Source: Paenibacillus glycanilyticus NBRC 16618 (lineage in GTDB: Bacteria; Bacillota; Bacilli; Paenibacillales; Paenibacillaceae). Taken from it: a DNA stretch of 64,000 bases. A model generated the notes under the pieces. The model had not been told where the DNA came from. It ran no database searches and worked only from the letters and a program-made list of their open reading frames with translations. The stretch lies in the NCBI RefSeq assembly GCF_004000805.1, contig NZ_BILY01000008.1:1-64000 (forward strand), written 5' to 3'. Shown piece after piece: positions 8,594 to 16,904 of this stretch (the stretch's first letter is position 1; every line of letters begins with the position of its first letter). The position numbers and the translations under genes were made by a program.

Positions 8594-8632
8594 TCATGAC
8601 ACAAAACTCTTTTTGAAAAGGAAGGGATCCCA

Positions 8633-10312
8633 TTGCTGCTAAGCGAGCTGCTTGCCAACGACATTTACAAGTATGCACGAGTTATTGCCGGGTTTAACGG
8701 ACTTACCCGCAAGGTTCAAACCGTCAATATTATGGATGCCCCCGATATTATCCGGTTTCTGCGCCCTGGCGAGCTTTTATTGACCAACGGTTTTTTCATG
8801 AAGCAGACACCCGGCATGTTTATGGAGCTGATGCGGGATATGCAGCGTATGGAATGCTCGGGCATGGCTGTCAAGACGGAACGCTTCAAGCTCCATGTCC
8901 CCGAGGAAGCGCTTCTCGAAGCCGAGCGGCTGCAGTTCCCGATTATCGAAATCTCGGCAGTAGAGCTGTCTTTAGGCGAGATTTTGCAAAGATCCACAAG
9001 TCTGATCATGAATAACAAGAATGAAGAGCTGCAATATGCCTTGCATATCCATAAGCAGTTCTCCGAAATGATCATGAAAGGCAAAGGCATTACAGGTATT
9101 GTTGATGCTTTGACCAAGCTGCTTTCCTCTCCCATTCTGCTTCTTAACGGAAAACTGCAGCCCATTGCGGAATCCAGGCTCGGTTACGCATCTCTTATGC
9201 CTGACTTGGCAGCGGCAGCGGATGCCATTCTCGATGGAGCAGCCATACCGTCGTCCCCAACTTCCTTCTGTCTCCTTGACGTTTCGCTTCGCAATCGCTG
9301 CAACGTGCTGCTGTATCCGGTTCACACCTACCGCCACGAAGGTTATTTACTCTCCTTCCATTCCGGAGAGAAAATGTCCAATTTGTACGGTTTAACCTTG
9401 GAACAAGCTTCCAATGTCATCGGCATGGAGCTGACAAAAGCACAAGCGGTGAAGGAACGCTCGCGCCGTTACAAAAACGAATTTTTCTCCGATCTGATTG
9501 ACGGCTACATCACCTCCGAGCAGGAAGCTATTCATCGAGGAAAGAAATACGGAATAAAAGCAAACGGAGCTTGGGTCATGCTTGCGGCTCGCCGGGATGG
9601 GGCAGGTTGGGGAAACGGTCAGAGGGATAGTCAAACAGAGCGGCAGGATGAACGGAACGTATCCGAGCGTGATGAGCATTACGAGAGGATTAAGCGGCAT
9701 TTTTCCGCTATCGGGCAGTCCTTTGTGATGTTTACAAAAAACGATTCATTTGGACTTCTGCTGCATCTTTCCGATTCAGGCTGGGATGAATCCTTCTTCC
9801 TCCAGCAACTGGCCCGCCTGTCCGACCGACTATACGAGGAGATCGGATTAAGCTTGTCCATAGGTATCGGCAAGCCTGCAACAAATGCGCTTGGAATCAA
9901 GCACTCCTATGAGGAAGCTATCAAGGCTCTCCAATACGGCTACCGCTTGAAGCGAACCAAGTTCGTGCAATCCTACCAGTCGAAGGATATCGGTTATTTG
10001 TTCCACATGCTGCCGCATGACGAACTGAAGCAATTTTACGAGGAGACTTTTTACGGTATCAGACATACGGAAGAGCAGGAGCGGAAAGAGCTGCTTCGGA
10101 CGCTTAGCGCCTTCTACGACACGCAATGCCAGCTGATGGAGACCTCAAAGCTGCTATTCGTGCACCGCAATACCGTCGTGTACCGGCTGGATAAATGCGA
10201 GAAGCTGCTTGGGGTTAAGCTGAAGGATCCCATTGAAAGCTTAAGGCTGAGAATTGCTCTTTCCATAGAACCGCTTCTGAGTGGAGACGGCTCCGTTTCT
10301 TTGTCGAGGTAA
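8633..10312 (+). CDS. PucR/CdaR-family transcriptional regulator
   Basis: 559 residues from a TTG start with AAGGAAGGG upstream. Residues 1-about 120 match the PucR N-terminal (purine catabolism regulator-like) domain: LLANDIYKYARVIAG and PGELLLTNG. A variable GGDEF-like middle section follows. The C terminus is the HTH_30 domain (TLSAFYDTQCQLMETSKLLFVHRNTVVYRLDKCEKLLG, about 490-530). A polar insertion near 325-350 is rich in Arg, Gln, Asp and Glu. PucR proteins control purine and related nitrogen catabolism and CdaR controls sugar-acid genes. Divergence from the amidohydrolase/ABC operon makes that operon the probable target. Confidence 0.85.
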   Translation: MLLSELLANDIYKYARVIAGFNGLTRKVQTVNIMDAPDIIRFLRPGELLLTNGFFMKQTPGMFMELMRDMQRMECSGMAVKTERFKLHVPEEALLEAERLQFPIIEISAVELSLGEILQRSTSLIMNNKNEELQYALHIHKQFSEMIMKGKGITGIVDALTKLLSSPILLLNGKLQPIAESRLGYASLMPDLAAAADAILDGAAIPSSPTSFCLLDVSLRNRCNVLLYPVHTYRHEGYLLSFHSGEKMSNLYGLTLEQASNVIGMELTKAQAVKERSRRYKNEFFSDLIDGYITSEQEAIHRGKKYGIKANGAWVMLAARRDGAGWGNGQRDSQTERQDERNVSERDEHYERIKRHFSAIGQSFVMFTKNDSFGLLLHLSDSGWDESFFLQQLARLSDRLYEEIGLSLSIGIGKPATNALGIKHSYEEAIKALQYGYRLKRTKFVQSYQSKDIGYLFHMLPHDELKQFYEETFYGIRHTEEQERKELLRTLSAFYDTQCQLMETSKLLFVHRNTVVYRLDKCEKLLGVKLKDPIESLRLRIALSIEPLLSGDGSVSLSR

Positions 10313-10322
10313 CAAAAAAAGC

Positions 10323-10366
10323 CAAAAAAAAATAAAGAGGGACGCATGTTGATCATGCGTCCCTCT
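10323..10366 (-). terminator. Terminator of the GxGYxYP gene
   Basis: A perfect 13-bp stem (arms at 10336-10348 and 10354-10366, loop ttgat) is followed on the minus strand by a T-rich run. It is placed 15 bases beyond the stop at 10381. The plus-strand side lacks a T-run, so termination of the PucR gene here would be weaker. Confidence 0.8.
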
Positions 10367-10380
10367 CCTGTGGCAGAGCC

Positions 10381-13200
10381 CTAGTTAACCGTAATGCCAT
10401 CCACCGTTATCGTTGCTTTATCCGCATACCAGACTCTATACTCGAGATTCTGGTTCAGCGTCTTGTTGAAGGACAACGTGAAATCCTGGTATTGATTCGC
10501 CGATGCGAACTGCTGCCGCGTAATCTTCGCTTGTTTCACGACGGTTTTTGTTGCCGCATCCCAAACATCGATAACAGCCACTACGTCTTTGTCGGTCGTG
10601 TTGTTATCGATTTTCATTCGATAAGCAATCGTATGCTTCCCCATTGGAACATTCGTATCATTCGGACCGTTCAGCATATATCCCGTTCCATCGAGCGATG
10701 GCGTAGCTTGCCAGCCATCTCCGCTGGCACGTCCGACTTCATGCCCGACCACAGCACCTTCTGCTTCATACTTGCCGATTCTTTTTGATACCGTCACCTT
10801 ATCAATACTGATTGTCGCTTTATCCTTGTAATAAGCCTTGAATTCCAGGCTGCTTCCGGACGGATTGTTAAAGGAAAGGTTGAAGTCCTGATACGCATTG
10901 TTAGCTTTGAACTGATTGCGGGACACATCAACCGAAGCAAGGGTATGCCCGGTTGCGTTATCGCGAACTTCAAGCGTAACGACGTTATCGTTGGTGCCCG
11001 CGTTGGAATCGATCTTCATTTTGAAGGTCGCCGTATTGCTGCCTGCAGGAATGGTATTGTCGGCATTGCCGGACAGCATGTAGCCTGCATCATCCGCGCT
11101 TACGCTAGCCGACCAGTCGCTGCCGCTCGCTGATCCTGTTTCATGCGAGAAGGCGGTTTCCGCTTCGTATTGCTTAACGACCGCAGACGGATCGATAGGC
11201 AGCTGGTTGTTTTCGCGCATTAATTGGAAATAAGTATCCGGTCTGACAAAAACGATATTGCTATTGCTGCTAAAGTTATTTACCGCATTGACGATCATCT
11301 GGTAATTAACATCCCACGGATTGGATTGGATGCTGACAAAACGAGGTGCCGTTCCATCCCAGCCGGCAATCGCGTGATTAATCTCGGAAATAATCGTTGC
11401 TTCGGAGTAACAATAAGTCGCGCTTAGCCCCTGCGTTGGCAGCGAGTTACCGTAGATCGTAATCGGACTGCCGGCGTTTTGACCCGTTAAGCCTAACAAG
11501 GACGGCGCGTATTGGGCAAAGCTTTCCCCTACGTTTGGATTAATGCCGCCGGTAATGGTATTCCAGATTGTAGCTACCTTTAATCCCGCGCGATTCATGT
11601 AATCGTTCGATAAAGCAACAAATTTATTCAGATAGGTTTGATTCGCCCATGCATTCGGATAAGTATAGCCGAACCCGGACGGCCCTGCTATAAGCGCGTC
11701 ATTTGGCGTAGCGGAATCATACAAATAATTCAACACGCCAGGCATCGCATCGAGCATAGCCGGCGATACCGTCCACCCAAGCGGTACGGCTCCGCGGTTA
11801 GGCGAATCCCAAATTTTCTTGAAGCGGTGTTCCATATACTGCAGGTTATCGCCGTCGCTCAAAATGAGCGAGACATAAATTTTGTTCTGAAGAGGCGGTT
11901 TATTCGGCACCGGCTTCACGTTAACCGTTCTTGAAGTACCGCCAAATACTGTCAGGTTGGAAGACCAGTCGCTGGCAATCGTTGAAATGCCATACTCGGA
12001 AGCGGCTTGAACGCCAATCGCTTCATCCGGCCACCAGCCCATGTACACCCCGCTGCCGGCAGGCATATCGGAGAAGAAGCTTTGCAGGAGGGTCTTCTCT
12101 GCCGGGACGGAAGGATTCAGCCAGATGACTGCCGCGCCGGTTGCCGTTGCATAATCGCGCAGCGCGCCTTTAATTCCGGGACTTAATCCGATAATGAGAT
12201 TATGGGACAACGAGGACCAATAATGATCGTGCAAATATTGATAGACTTCAAGCTTTGTGCTGAAATCCCCGCGCAAATCATCTAGGATCGGCAGATTGTA
12301 CGGCGCGGAAGTCAGCTTGCCGACCAAGCTTGGCGGCGCAACAATGGCTCCGGATTGCGCAGCGATTGTCGTAGCCAGGTTTAACGTATCGGGCAAGGCA
12401 TCGTCATAAACGACGATTCCGTTAATCTCGCTGGCATATTTGGTAATTAAGGACCAGTTGTCCGCTACATCCGTATGTCCCAATCCCAAATCATTCAACC
12501 ATTTATCTTTTCCGTCTTCGTTTCTCACGTTGTCATCATACGTATAGATTCTCGGCTGCGTTTTATTGACAAGCCCCTTGAGAGTTGTAAACAAGACCGT
12601 TTCATCCGATTTTCCTTGCTGTATGGAGCCTACGGCATCTACTTTGGTGTAAGCCCGGCCGTACCAATACACCCTGAATTCCAACTCATGTCCGGTGGTC
12701 GGGTTATTGTAGTTGAGCGTAAACCGCTCGTAAGTGCCTACCTTCGTCCATTGCTTCCGGGTAATGTCGCGGCTTGCCAATACCTGACCCGTCGTATTGT
12801 CTCTGACATCAACCGTAACAATGAGATCATCATTAGCCGTATTGTTATCAATAATCATATCGTAATAAGCCTGGTTATCTCCTGCCGGAATATCCTTAGC
12901 GTACGGTCCGTAAACCATATGCTTATTTGGAGCATCGATGGAGGTTTGCGCCAGCCAGCCATTGCTTTCCGGACGACCGGTGCCATGGCCGATTCCGTTC
13001 CCTTCCGCCTCGTATCTATACTCCGTTACCAAATTCATAACGTCGAGCGTAGAAGCCGGCGCCGAGAAAGACGGCAGGATCTGTTCGGAAGGCCAGCTTA
13101 ATCCGGCTGCCTCCGCTTTGGGAAGCCCCACGAATGGAGAAGATGCAGCCATTATAACGGTTGCAAGCAAGACTGCACCAAATTTCTTATTCCATTTCAT
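10381..13200 (-). CDS. Secreted GxGYxYP-family putative glycoside hydrolase with three accessory modules
   Basis: 939 residues. A signal peptide occupies 1-about 32 (cleavage near KAEAAG). Residues 60-195 are a beta-sandwich-like module beginning YRYEAEG. About 200-665 is the GxGYxYP domain, whose diagnostic motif GFGYTYP is at 509-515; the conserved LSDGDNLQY is at 447-455. Two further copies of the first module follow in tandem (about 678-805 and 809-939), beginning QYEAETAF and KYEAEGAV. Each copy shares features such as VRDNxTG and EFxxYxxxxA. The modules look like carbohydrate-binding domains, but no CBM family is assigned. Activity in this family is predicted rather than established. 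The protein is extracellular and is preceded by a strong promoter with a cre-like site, fitting carbohydrate use. Confidence 0.82.
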   Translation of the reverse strand: MKWNKKFGAVLLATVIMAASSPFVGLPKAEAAGLSWPSEQILPSFSAPASTLDVMNLVTEYRYEAEGNGIGHGTGRPESNGWLAQTSIDAPNKHMVYGPYAKDIPAGDNQAYYDMIIDNNTANDDLIVTVDVRDNTTGQVLASRDITRKQWTKVGTYERFTLNYNNPTTGHELEFRVYWYGRAYTKVDAVGSIQQGKSDETVLFTTLKGLVNKTQPRIYTYDDNVRNEDGKDKWLNDLGLGHTDVADNWSLITKYASEINGIVVYDDALPDTLNLATTIAAQSGAIVAPPSLVGKLTSAPYNLPILDDLRGDFSTKLEVYQYLHDHYWSSLSHNLIIGLSPGIKGALRDYATATGAAVIWLNPSVPAEKTLLQSFFSDMPAGSGVYMGWWPDEAIGVQAASEYGISTIASDWSSNLTVFGGTSRTVNVKPVPNKPPLQNKIYVSLILSDGDNLQYMEHRFKKIWDSPNRGAVPLGWTVSPAMLDAMPGVLNYLYDSATPNDALIAGPSGFGYTYPNAWANQTYLNKFVALSNDYMNRAGLKVATIWNTITGGINPNVGESFAQYAPSLLGLTGQNAGSPITIYGNSLPTQGLSATYCYSEATIISEINHAIAGWDGTAPRFVSIQSNPWDVNYQMIVNAVNNFSSNSNIVFVRPDTYFQLMRENNQLPIDPSAVVKQYEAETAFSHETGSASGSDWSASVSADDAGYMLSGNADNTIPAGSNTATFKMKIDSNAGTNDNVVTLEVRDNATGHTLASVDVSRNQFKANNAYQDFNLSFNNPSGSSLEFKAYYKDKATISIDKVTVSKRIGKYEAEGAVVGHEVGRASGDGWQATPSLDGTGYMLNGPNDTNVPMGKHTIAYRMKIDNNTTDKDVVAVIDVWDAATKTVVKQAKITRQQFASANQYQDFTLSFNKTLNQNLEYRVWYADKATITVDGITVN

Positions 13201-13358
13201 CTTTAGTCTCCTTTTTCCTCTTAAAATGATTGGGTTTAACTTTTATGCAAACCAGTTGCGATTTCTTCCCTCCTACCACCTGCCTTCACCCTGACGTGAG
13301 ATGTACTGACCTAAAAACGCAAATAAGCACCCCACAATCATGCCAAATGTGCCTGAAT

Positions 13359-13374
13359 ATGTAAGCGCTTATCT
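13359..13374. promoter_or_regulatory. cre-like site at the GxGYxYP promoter
   Basis: ATGTAAGCGCTTATCT contains the palindromic core TAAGCGCTTA and differs from cre mainly in one half-site end. It starts nine bases beyond the -10 on the minus strand, over the presumed transcription start, the classic position for CcpA repression. Confidence 0.65.
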
Positions 13375-13382
13375 CGTTGAAG

Positions 13383-13411
13383 ATTATATCACCCATATTA
13401 TATATATTCAA
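13383..13411 (-). promoter_or_regulatory. Sigma-A promoter of the GxGYxYP gene
   Basis: Minus strand TTGAAT (13406-13411), 17-base spacer, TATAAT (13383-13388), with TG before the -10 (TGATATAAT). The start codon is at 13200, so the untranslated leader is about 175 bases. Confidence 0.65.
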
Positions 13412-13431
13412 TATATCTTATTGCGTAATTC

Positions 13432-13460
13432 TTTCACAACCTTTAGACATGGTTTATATT
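13432..13460 (+). promoter_or_regulatory. Candidate promoter of cobQ
   Basis: Plus strand TTTCAC (13432-13437), 17-base spacer, TATATT (13455-13460), about 50 bases before the TTG start. No cobalamin riboswitch is recognisable in the short leader. The 314-base gap between the GxGYxYP start and cobQ otherwise holds only the divergent promoter and cre-like site. Confidence 0.35.
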
Positions 13461-13514
13461 GAGAGACAAGACTAATTTCGATTTTAAGCAATCGCAATTG
13501 AAGGGGGTACAAGC

Positions 13515-15023
13515 TTGAAGCAGGCATCAACCATTATGGTGCAAGGCACGGCATCAGACGTAGGAAAAAGCGTGCTGACTACGGCATTATGCCGCATCTT
13601 CGTGCAAGACGGATGGAAAACAGCGCCTTTCAAATCGCAAAACATGGCGCTTAACTCCTATGTAACGCTTGACGGCAAGGAGATTGGCAGAGCGCAAGGC
13701 GTTCAAGCGGAAGCTTGCGGCATCGCGGCGACAACCGATATGAATCCGATCCTAATCAAGCCTACCGGAGAGATGAAGGCGCAGATCGTCGTACACGGCA
13801 AGCCGCTGGAAGAAATGAGCGCCTGGCGATACCGCGAGGAGTATATTCCTTTGGCCGAAGGTATTGTTAGAGACGCATTGGACCACCTACGCGGGGAACA
13901 TGATATTATCGTGCTGGAAGGCGCGGGAAGCCCCGCCGAGATTAATCTGAAGGACCGGGATATCGTCAATATGCGCATGGCCAAATGGGCCGATGCCCCT
14001 GTCGTGCTGGTTGCGGATATTGATCGTGGCGGCGTCTTCGCTTCCATTGTCGGAACGATGGAGCTCTTGGAAGAAGACGAGCGAAGCCGGGTAAAAGGAT
14101 TTATTATCAATAAATTTCGAGGCGACATCAGCCTGCTGCAATCCGGCTTGAATTGGCTCGAAGAACGTACGGGAATTCCCGTGTTAGGGGTTATCCCCTA
14201 TATGCCAAGGCTCGATATTGAAGCGGAGGATTCGGTTGTGCTGGAGAAGCGGACGGAGCAAACCGGGACTGGAGACTTGGATGTCTCGGTCATTCGGCTG
14301 CCCCGCATTTCGAATTTCACCGACTTTGATCCGCTGGAGGCAGAGCCGGATGTCCTGGTCCGTTATGTTGAGAGCCTAGATCAATTAGGGCAACCTGACG
14401 TTATCCTTATTCCGGGCTCGAAGAACACGATGGAAGACCTTCTCTTTCTGAAGAAAACCGGACTCGCGGAAGCCATCGCCAATCATGCCGCAAGCGGATG
14501 TTACATTGGCGGGATATGCGGAGGCTATCAGATGCTTGGACAAAAGCTGTACGATCCGCATCAAGTCGAATCCTCAATCGGCGAATCGAAAGGATTAGGG
14601 TTTCTACCGCTCTCTACAACCTTTTATACCCATAAACGAACGGAACGAGTCAGCGGCAATGTTTCCTGCGGGCATTCCGCTTGGACTGACATGCAAGGTC
14701 TTGCCATTGAAGGTTACGAGATTCATATGGGGCAGACCACTCCCCTCGCGCCGGTTCTTCCCCTTTTGTCCATTAACGGACAGGATGAGGGCAGCATTTC
14801 GGAGGAAGGCCGAATTTTCGGCACGTATGTACACGGCATTTTTCATAACGACGCCTTCCGTCGGCAATATCTGAATAAAGTACGCGCACGAAAAAACCTA
14901 GCTCCAATCGAAGAGATACTCCCCTTCCGCAGCAAACAGCTTGAAGCCTTTGACCGGCTGGCCGGGCATGTCCGCGCTCATTTGGATATGGAGAAGGTTT
15001 ATAGCATTTTGCACAAGCAGTAA
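13515..15023 (+). CDS. cobQ: Cobyric acid synthase CobQ
   Basis: 502 residues, the normal length. It amidates adenosylcobyrinic acid a,c-diamide at side chains b, d, e and g with glutamine and ATP in cobalamin synthesis. The N-terminal half is a dethiobiotin-synthetase-like ATPase: P-loop GTASDVGKSVLTTALCR (11-27), followed by KSQNMALNSYVT. The C-terminal half is a triad glutaminase: CGGYQMLG with the nucleophile Cys, then His in GTYVHGIFHND. The TTG start is preceded by GAAGGGGGT. No other cob or cbi gene is in the window, so it stands alone between an unrelated secreted enzyme and an ABC exporter. Confidence 0.95.
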   Translation: MKQASTIMVQGTASDVGKSVLTTALCRIFVQDGWKTAPFKSQNMALNSYVTLDGKEIGRAQGVQAEACGIAATTDMNPILIKPTGEMKAQIVVHGKPLEEMSAWRYREEYIPLAEGIVRDALDHLRGEHDIIVLEGAGSPAEINLKDRDIVNMRMAKWADAPVVLVADIDRGGVFASIVGTMELLEEDERSRVKGFIINKFRGDISLLQSGLNWLEERTGIPVLGVIPYMPRLDIEAEDSVVLEKRTEQTGTGDLDVSVIRLPRISNFTDFDPLEAEPDVLVRYVESLDQLGQPDVILIPGSKNTMEDLLFLKKTGLAEAIANHAASGCYIGGICGGYQMLGQKLYDPHQVESSIGESKGLGFLPLSTTFYTHKRTERVSGNVSCGHSAWTDMQGLAIEGYEIHMGQTTPLAPVLPLLSINGQDEGSISEEGRIFGTYVHGIFHNDAFRRQYLNKVRARKNLAPIEEILPFRSKQLEAFDRLAGHVRAHLDMEKVYSILHKQ

Positions 15024-15030
15024 CCATAAG

Positions 15031-15077
15031 AAAAGCCTCAGCGCAATCCGTGCAGCGGATGTGCGTTTGAGGCTTTT
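15031..15077. terminator. Bidirectional terminator between cobQ and the ABC exporter
   Basis: Long hairpin with outer arms AAAAGCCTCA and TGAGGCTTTT and inner pairing CGCA/TGCG and ATCCG/CGGAT around tgcag. T-runs at both ends serve the convergent genes. Confidence 0.85.
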
Positions 15078-15098
15078 GACTTCCGTACGATCGTATGA

Positions 15099-16904
15099 TC
15101 AAGCCGACAGGTAATGCCCTGCCTGAAGCCGGAACAGCTTGGCATAGCTGCCATCCAGCTGCATCAGCTCTTCGTGGCTGCCGGATTCGATGATCTCCCC
15201 GCGCTCCATCATATAAATACGGTCGGCCAAGCGGGTTGTCGACAGCCGGTGAGAAATAAAGATCACCGTCTTATCCTCCGCGGCCTCCAGCATCGCCCGG
15301 TTCAAATTGTATTCGCTAATCGGATCAAGCGCGCTGGAAGGCTCATCGAGAATGAGGACCGAGCAAGGCTTGGCGAATGCCCTGGCGATTGCGATCTTTT
15401 GCGCTTCACCGCCGGAGAAGATTTGCCCTTTGTCCGAAAACTCCCTTGTCAGTTCCGTATTCAGGCCCTGATTCAGACTGCTCAAACGGCCGGCAAAATC
15501 CGCTTTCCGCAGCGCTTCAATGATGTCGCCCTGACGCTCCGTATCCTCTTCTCCCACCCGATCCATCCATACGTTCTCCGCGAGACTAGCCGCAAACAGC
15601 TGAAAATCTTGAAACGCTACCCCGAACTGGCCGCGATAGTCCTCCGAACGGTAATCCCGAATGCTACGCCCATCGTAACGGATATCGCCATCGCTCGCGT
15701 CGTACAGCCTTAACAGCAGCTTGATCAGCGTAGACTTGCCTGCGCCGTTATAACCAACGATTGCGATTTTCTCCTTCGGCTTAATGCACATATGTATGCC
15801 TCGAAGCGTCGGCGCATCGTTATTGCCGTAGGTGAAGCTGACGTTGGACAACCGTATTTCTTTCGGCGAACGCGGCATTTCGCATGGCTGCAGCGGCTCC
15901 TCCATTTGCGGCGTATCGTTAAGAAAAGAGCGCAGCTGCCGGATATAAAGGTTATTTTTCTGAAACTTCGTTACCGTATCAATCAGATTATTGAGACTCC
16001 ACCCCAGCGTCCATACGCCGTTCGTTACAGCCGCAAACGTCCCGTAGGTAATCGAGTGCTGCACAATAACCTGATAAGCCGTAATGGCAAAATAAATGCC
16101 GTCCATAAGCAGCGTGCGGAATACAAATCCGTTCAATATCCGCAGCAGGATTAAACGGGGAGCGTATTTGCGGACAACCTGCTGCATCGCCGCATTCGCT
16201 TGGCGGTAATCATCCATGAGCGGCGCCGCGATTCGGCTCGTGCGAAGCTCCTTCGCATAATCGGGCAGATAGAATACCCTGCTGGTATAATTCTTTTTCC
16301 GTTCCAGCGGCTTTAATTCCAGCTCTCTTTTAAACTCTGCTTTATTGGATAGAATCGTAATCCCGAATCTCGCCGCAAGTCCGATAATAACAACCGCAAC
16401 GCCTAAAGGATTCAAGACCAGCAAGGTCCCGGCGATTCCTGCTACGGTAATCGTGCTTTTAAGCAGCTCGGCAGTCTGATCAAGCACATCCGCCGCTTTG
16501 CCTTCCGTCTGCGATGCCGCCCACACGAATTGATTATAATATTCGGGGTCGTTGTACCTTGCGTAATCCATTCGGATGGCTTTCCCGTACAATTCCGTCT
16601 GCATCGCCTTGTTCAGCTTCTGAAGCTGGATGGGCGCAAACATTTCGTAAACGTAACCGGCCGCAGTCTGAATGGTTGCCCCATAGATCAAATAACCTCC
16701 CGCGGCAAGCAGAACAGGGACGACCGAATGATGAACCGTTACCGCGTCAACGACAAGCTTGATGAGCAGGACGCCCCACATGACATCAAACAATCCGAAC
16801 AACGCCTGCATGATCAGATGGACGACTGCATACAGCGGTACGATCCGGAACACGTACCTCAGCATAAAAAGATTATTGCGAAGAACGTCTCCCCGCTTAG
16901 CCAT
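15099..16904 (-). CDS. ABC exporter half-transporter (second of pair)
   Basis: 601 residues: a six-helix type I exporter domain (1-about 330) fused to an ATPase. Walker A is GYNGAGKSTLIK, the signature FSGGEAQKIA, Walker B SVLILDEPSSALD and the H-loop ISHR, so the ATPase looks competent. It overlaps the upstream half-transporter by 8 bases, with its Shine-Dalgarno inside that gene, which argues for a heterodimer made in fixed ratio. The signature wording is like that of peptide- and lantibiotic-type exporters, but no precursor peptide, protease or modifying enzyme is adjacent. Substrate unknown. Confidence 0.85.
   Translation of the reverse strand: MAKRGDVLRNNLFMLRYVFRIVPLYAVVHLIMQALFGLFDVMWGVLLIKLVVDAVTVHHSVVPVLLAAGGYLIYGATIQTAAGYVYEMFAPIQLQKLNKAMQTELYGKAIRMDYARYNDPEYYNQFVWAASQTEGKAADVLDQTAELLKSTITVAGIAGTLLVLNPLGVAVVIIGLAARFGITILSNKAEFKRELELKPLERKKNYTSRVFYLPDYAKELRTSRIAAPLMDDYRQANAAMQQVVRKYAPRLILLRILNGFVFRTLLMDGIYFAITAYQVIVQHSITYGTFAAVTNGVWTLGWSLNNLIDTVTKFQKNNLYIRQLRSFLNDTPQMEEPLQPCEMPRSPKEIRLSNVSFTYGNNDAPTLRGIHMCIKPKEKIAIVGYNGAGKSTLIKLLLRLYDASDGDIRYDGRSIRDYRSEDYRGQFGVAFQDFQLFAASLAENVWMDRVGEEDTERQGDIIEALRKADFAGRLSSLNQGLNTELTREFSDKGQIFSGGEAQKIAIARAFAKPCSVLILDEPSSALDPISEYNLNRAMLEAAEDKTVIFISHRLSTTRLADRIYMMERGEIIESGSHEELMQLDGSYAKLFRLQAGHYLSA

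Noticed and set aside
13201-13514. Cobalamin riboswitch before cobQ
   Set aside because: The leader after the candidate promoter is only about 50 bases and shows no B12-box-like conserved segment.
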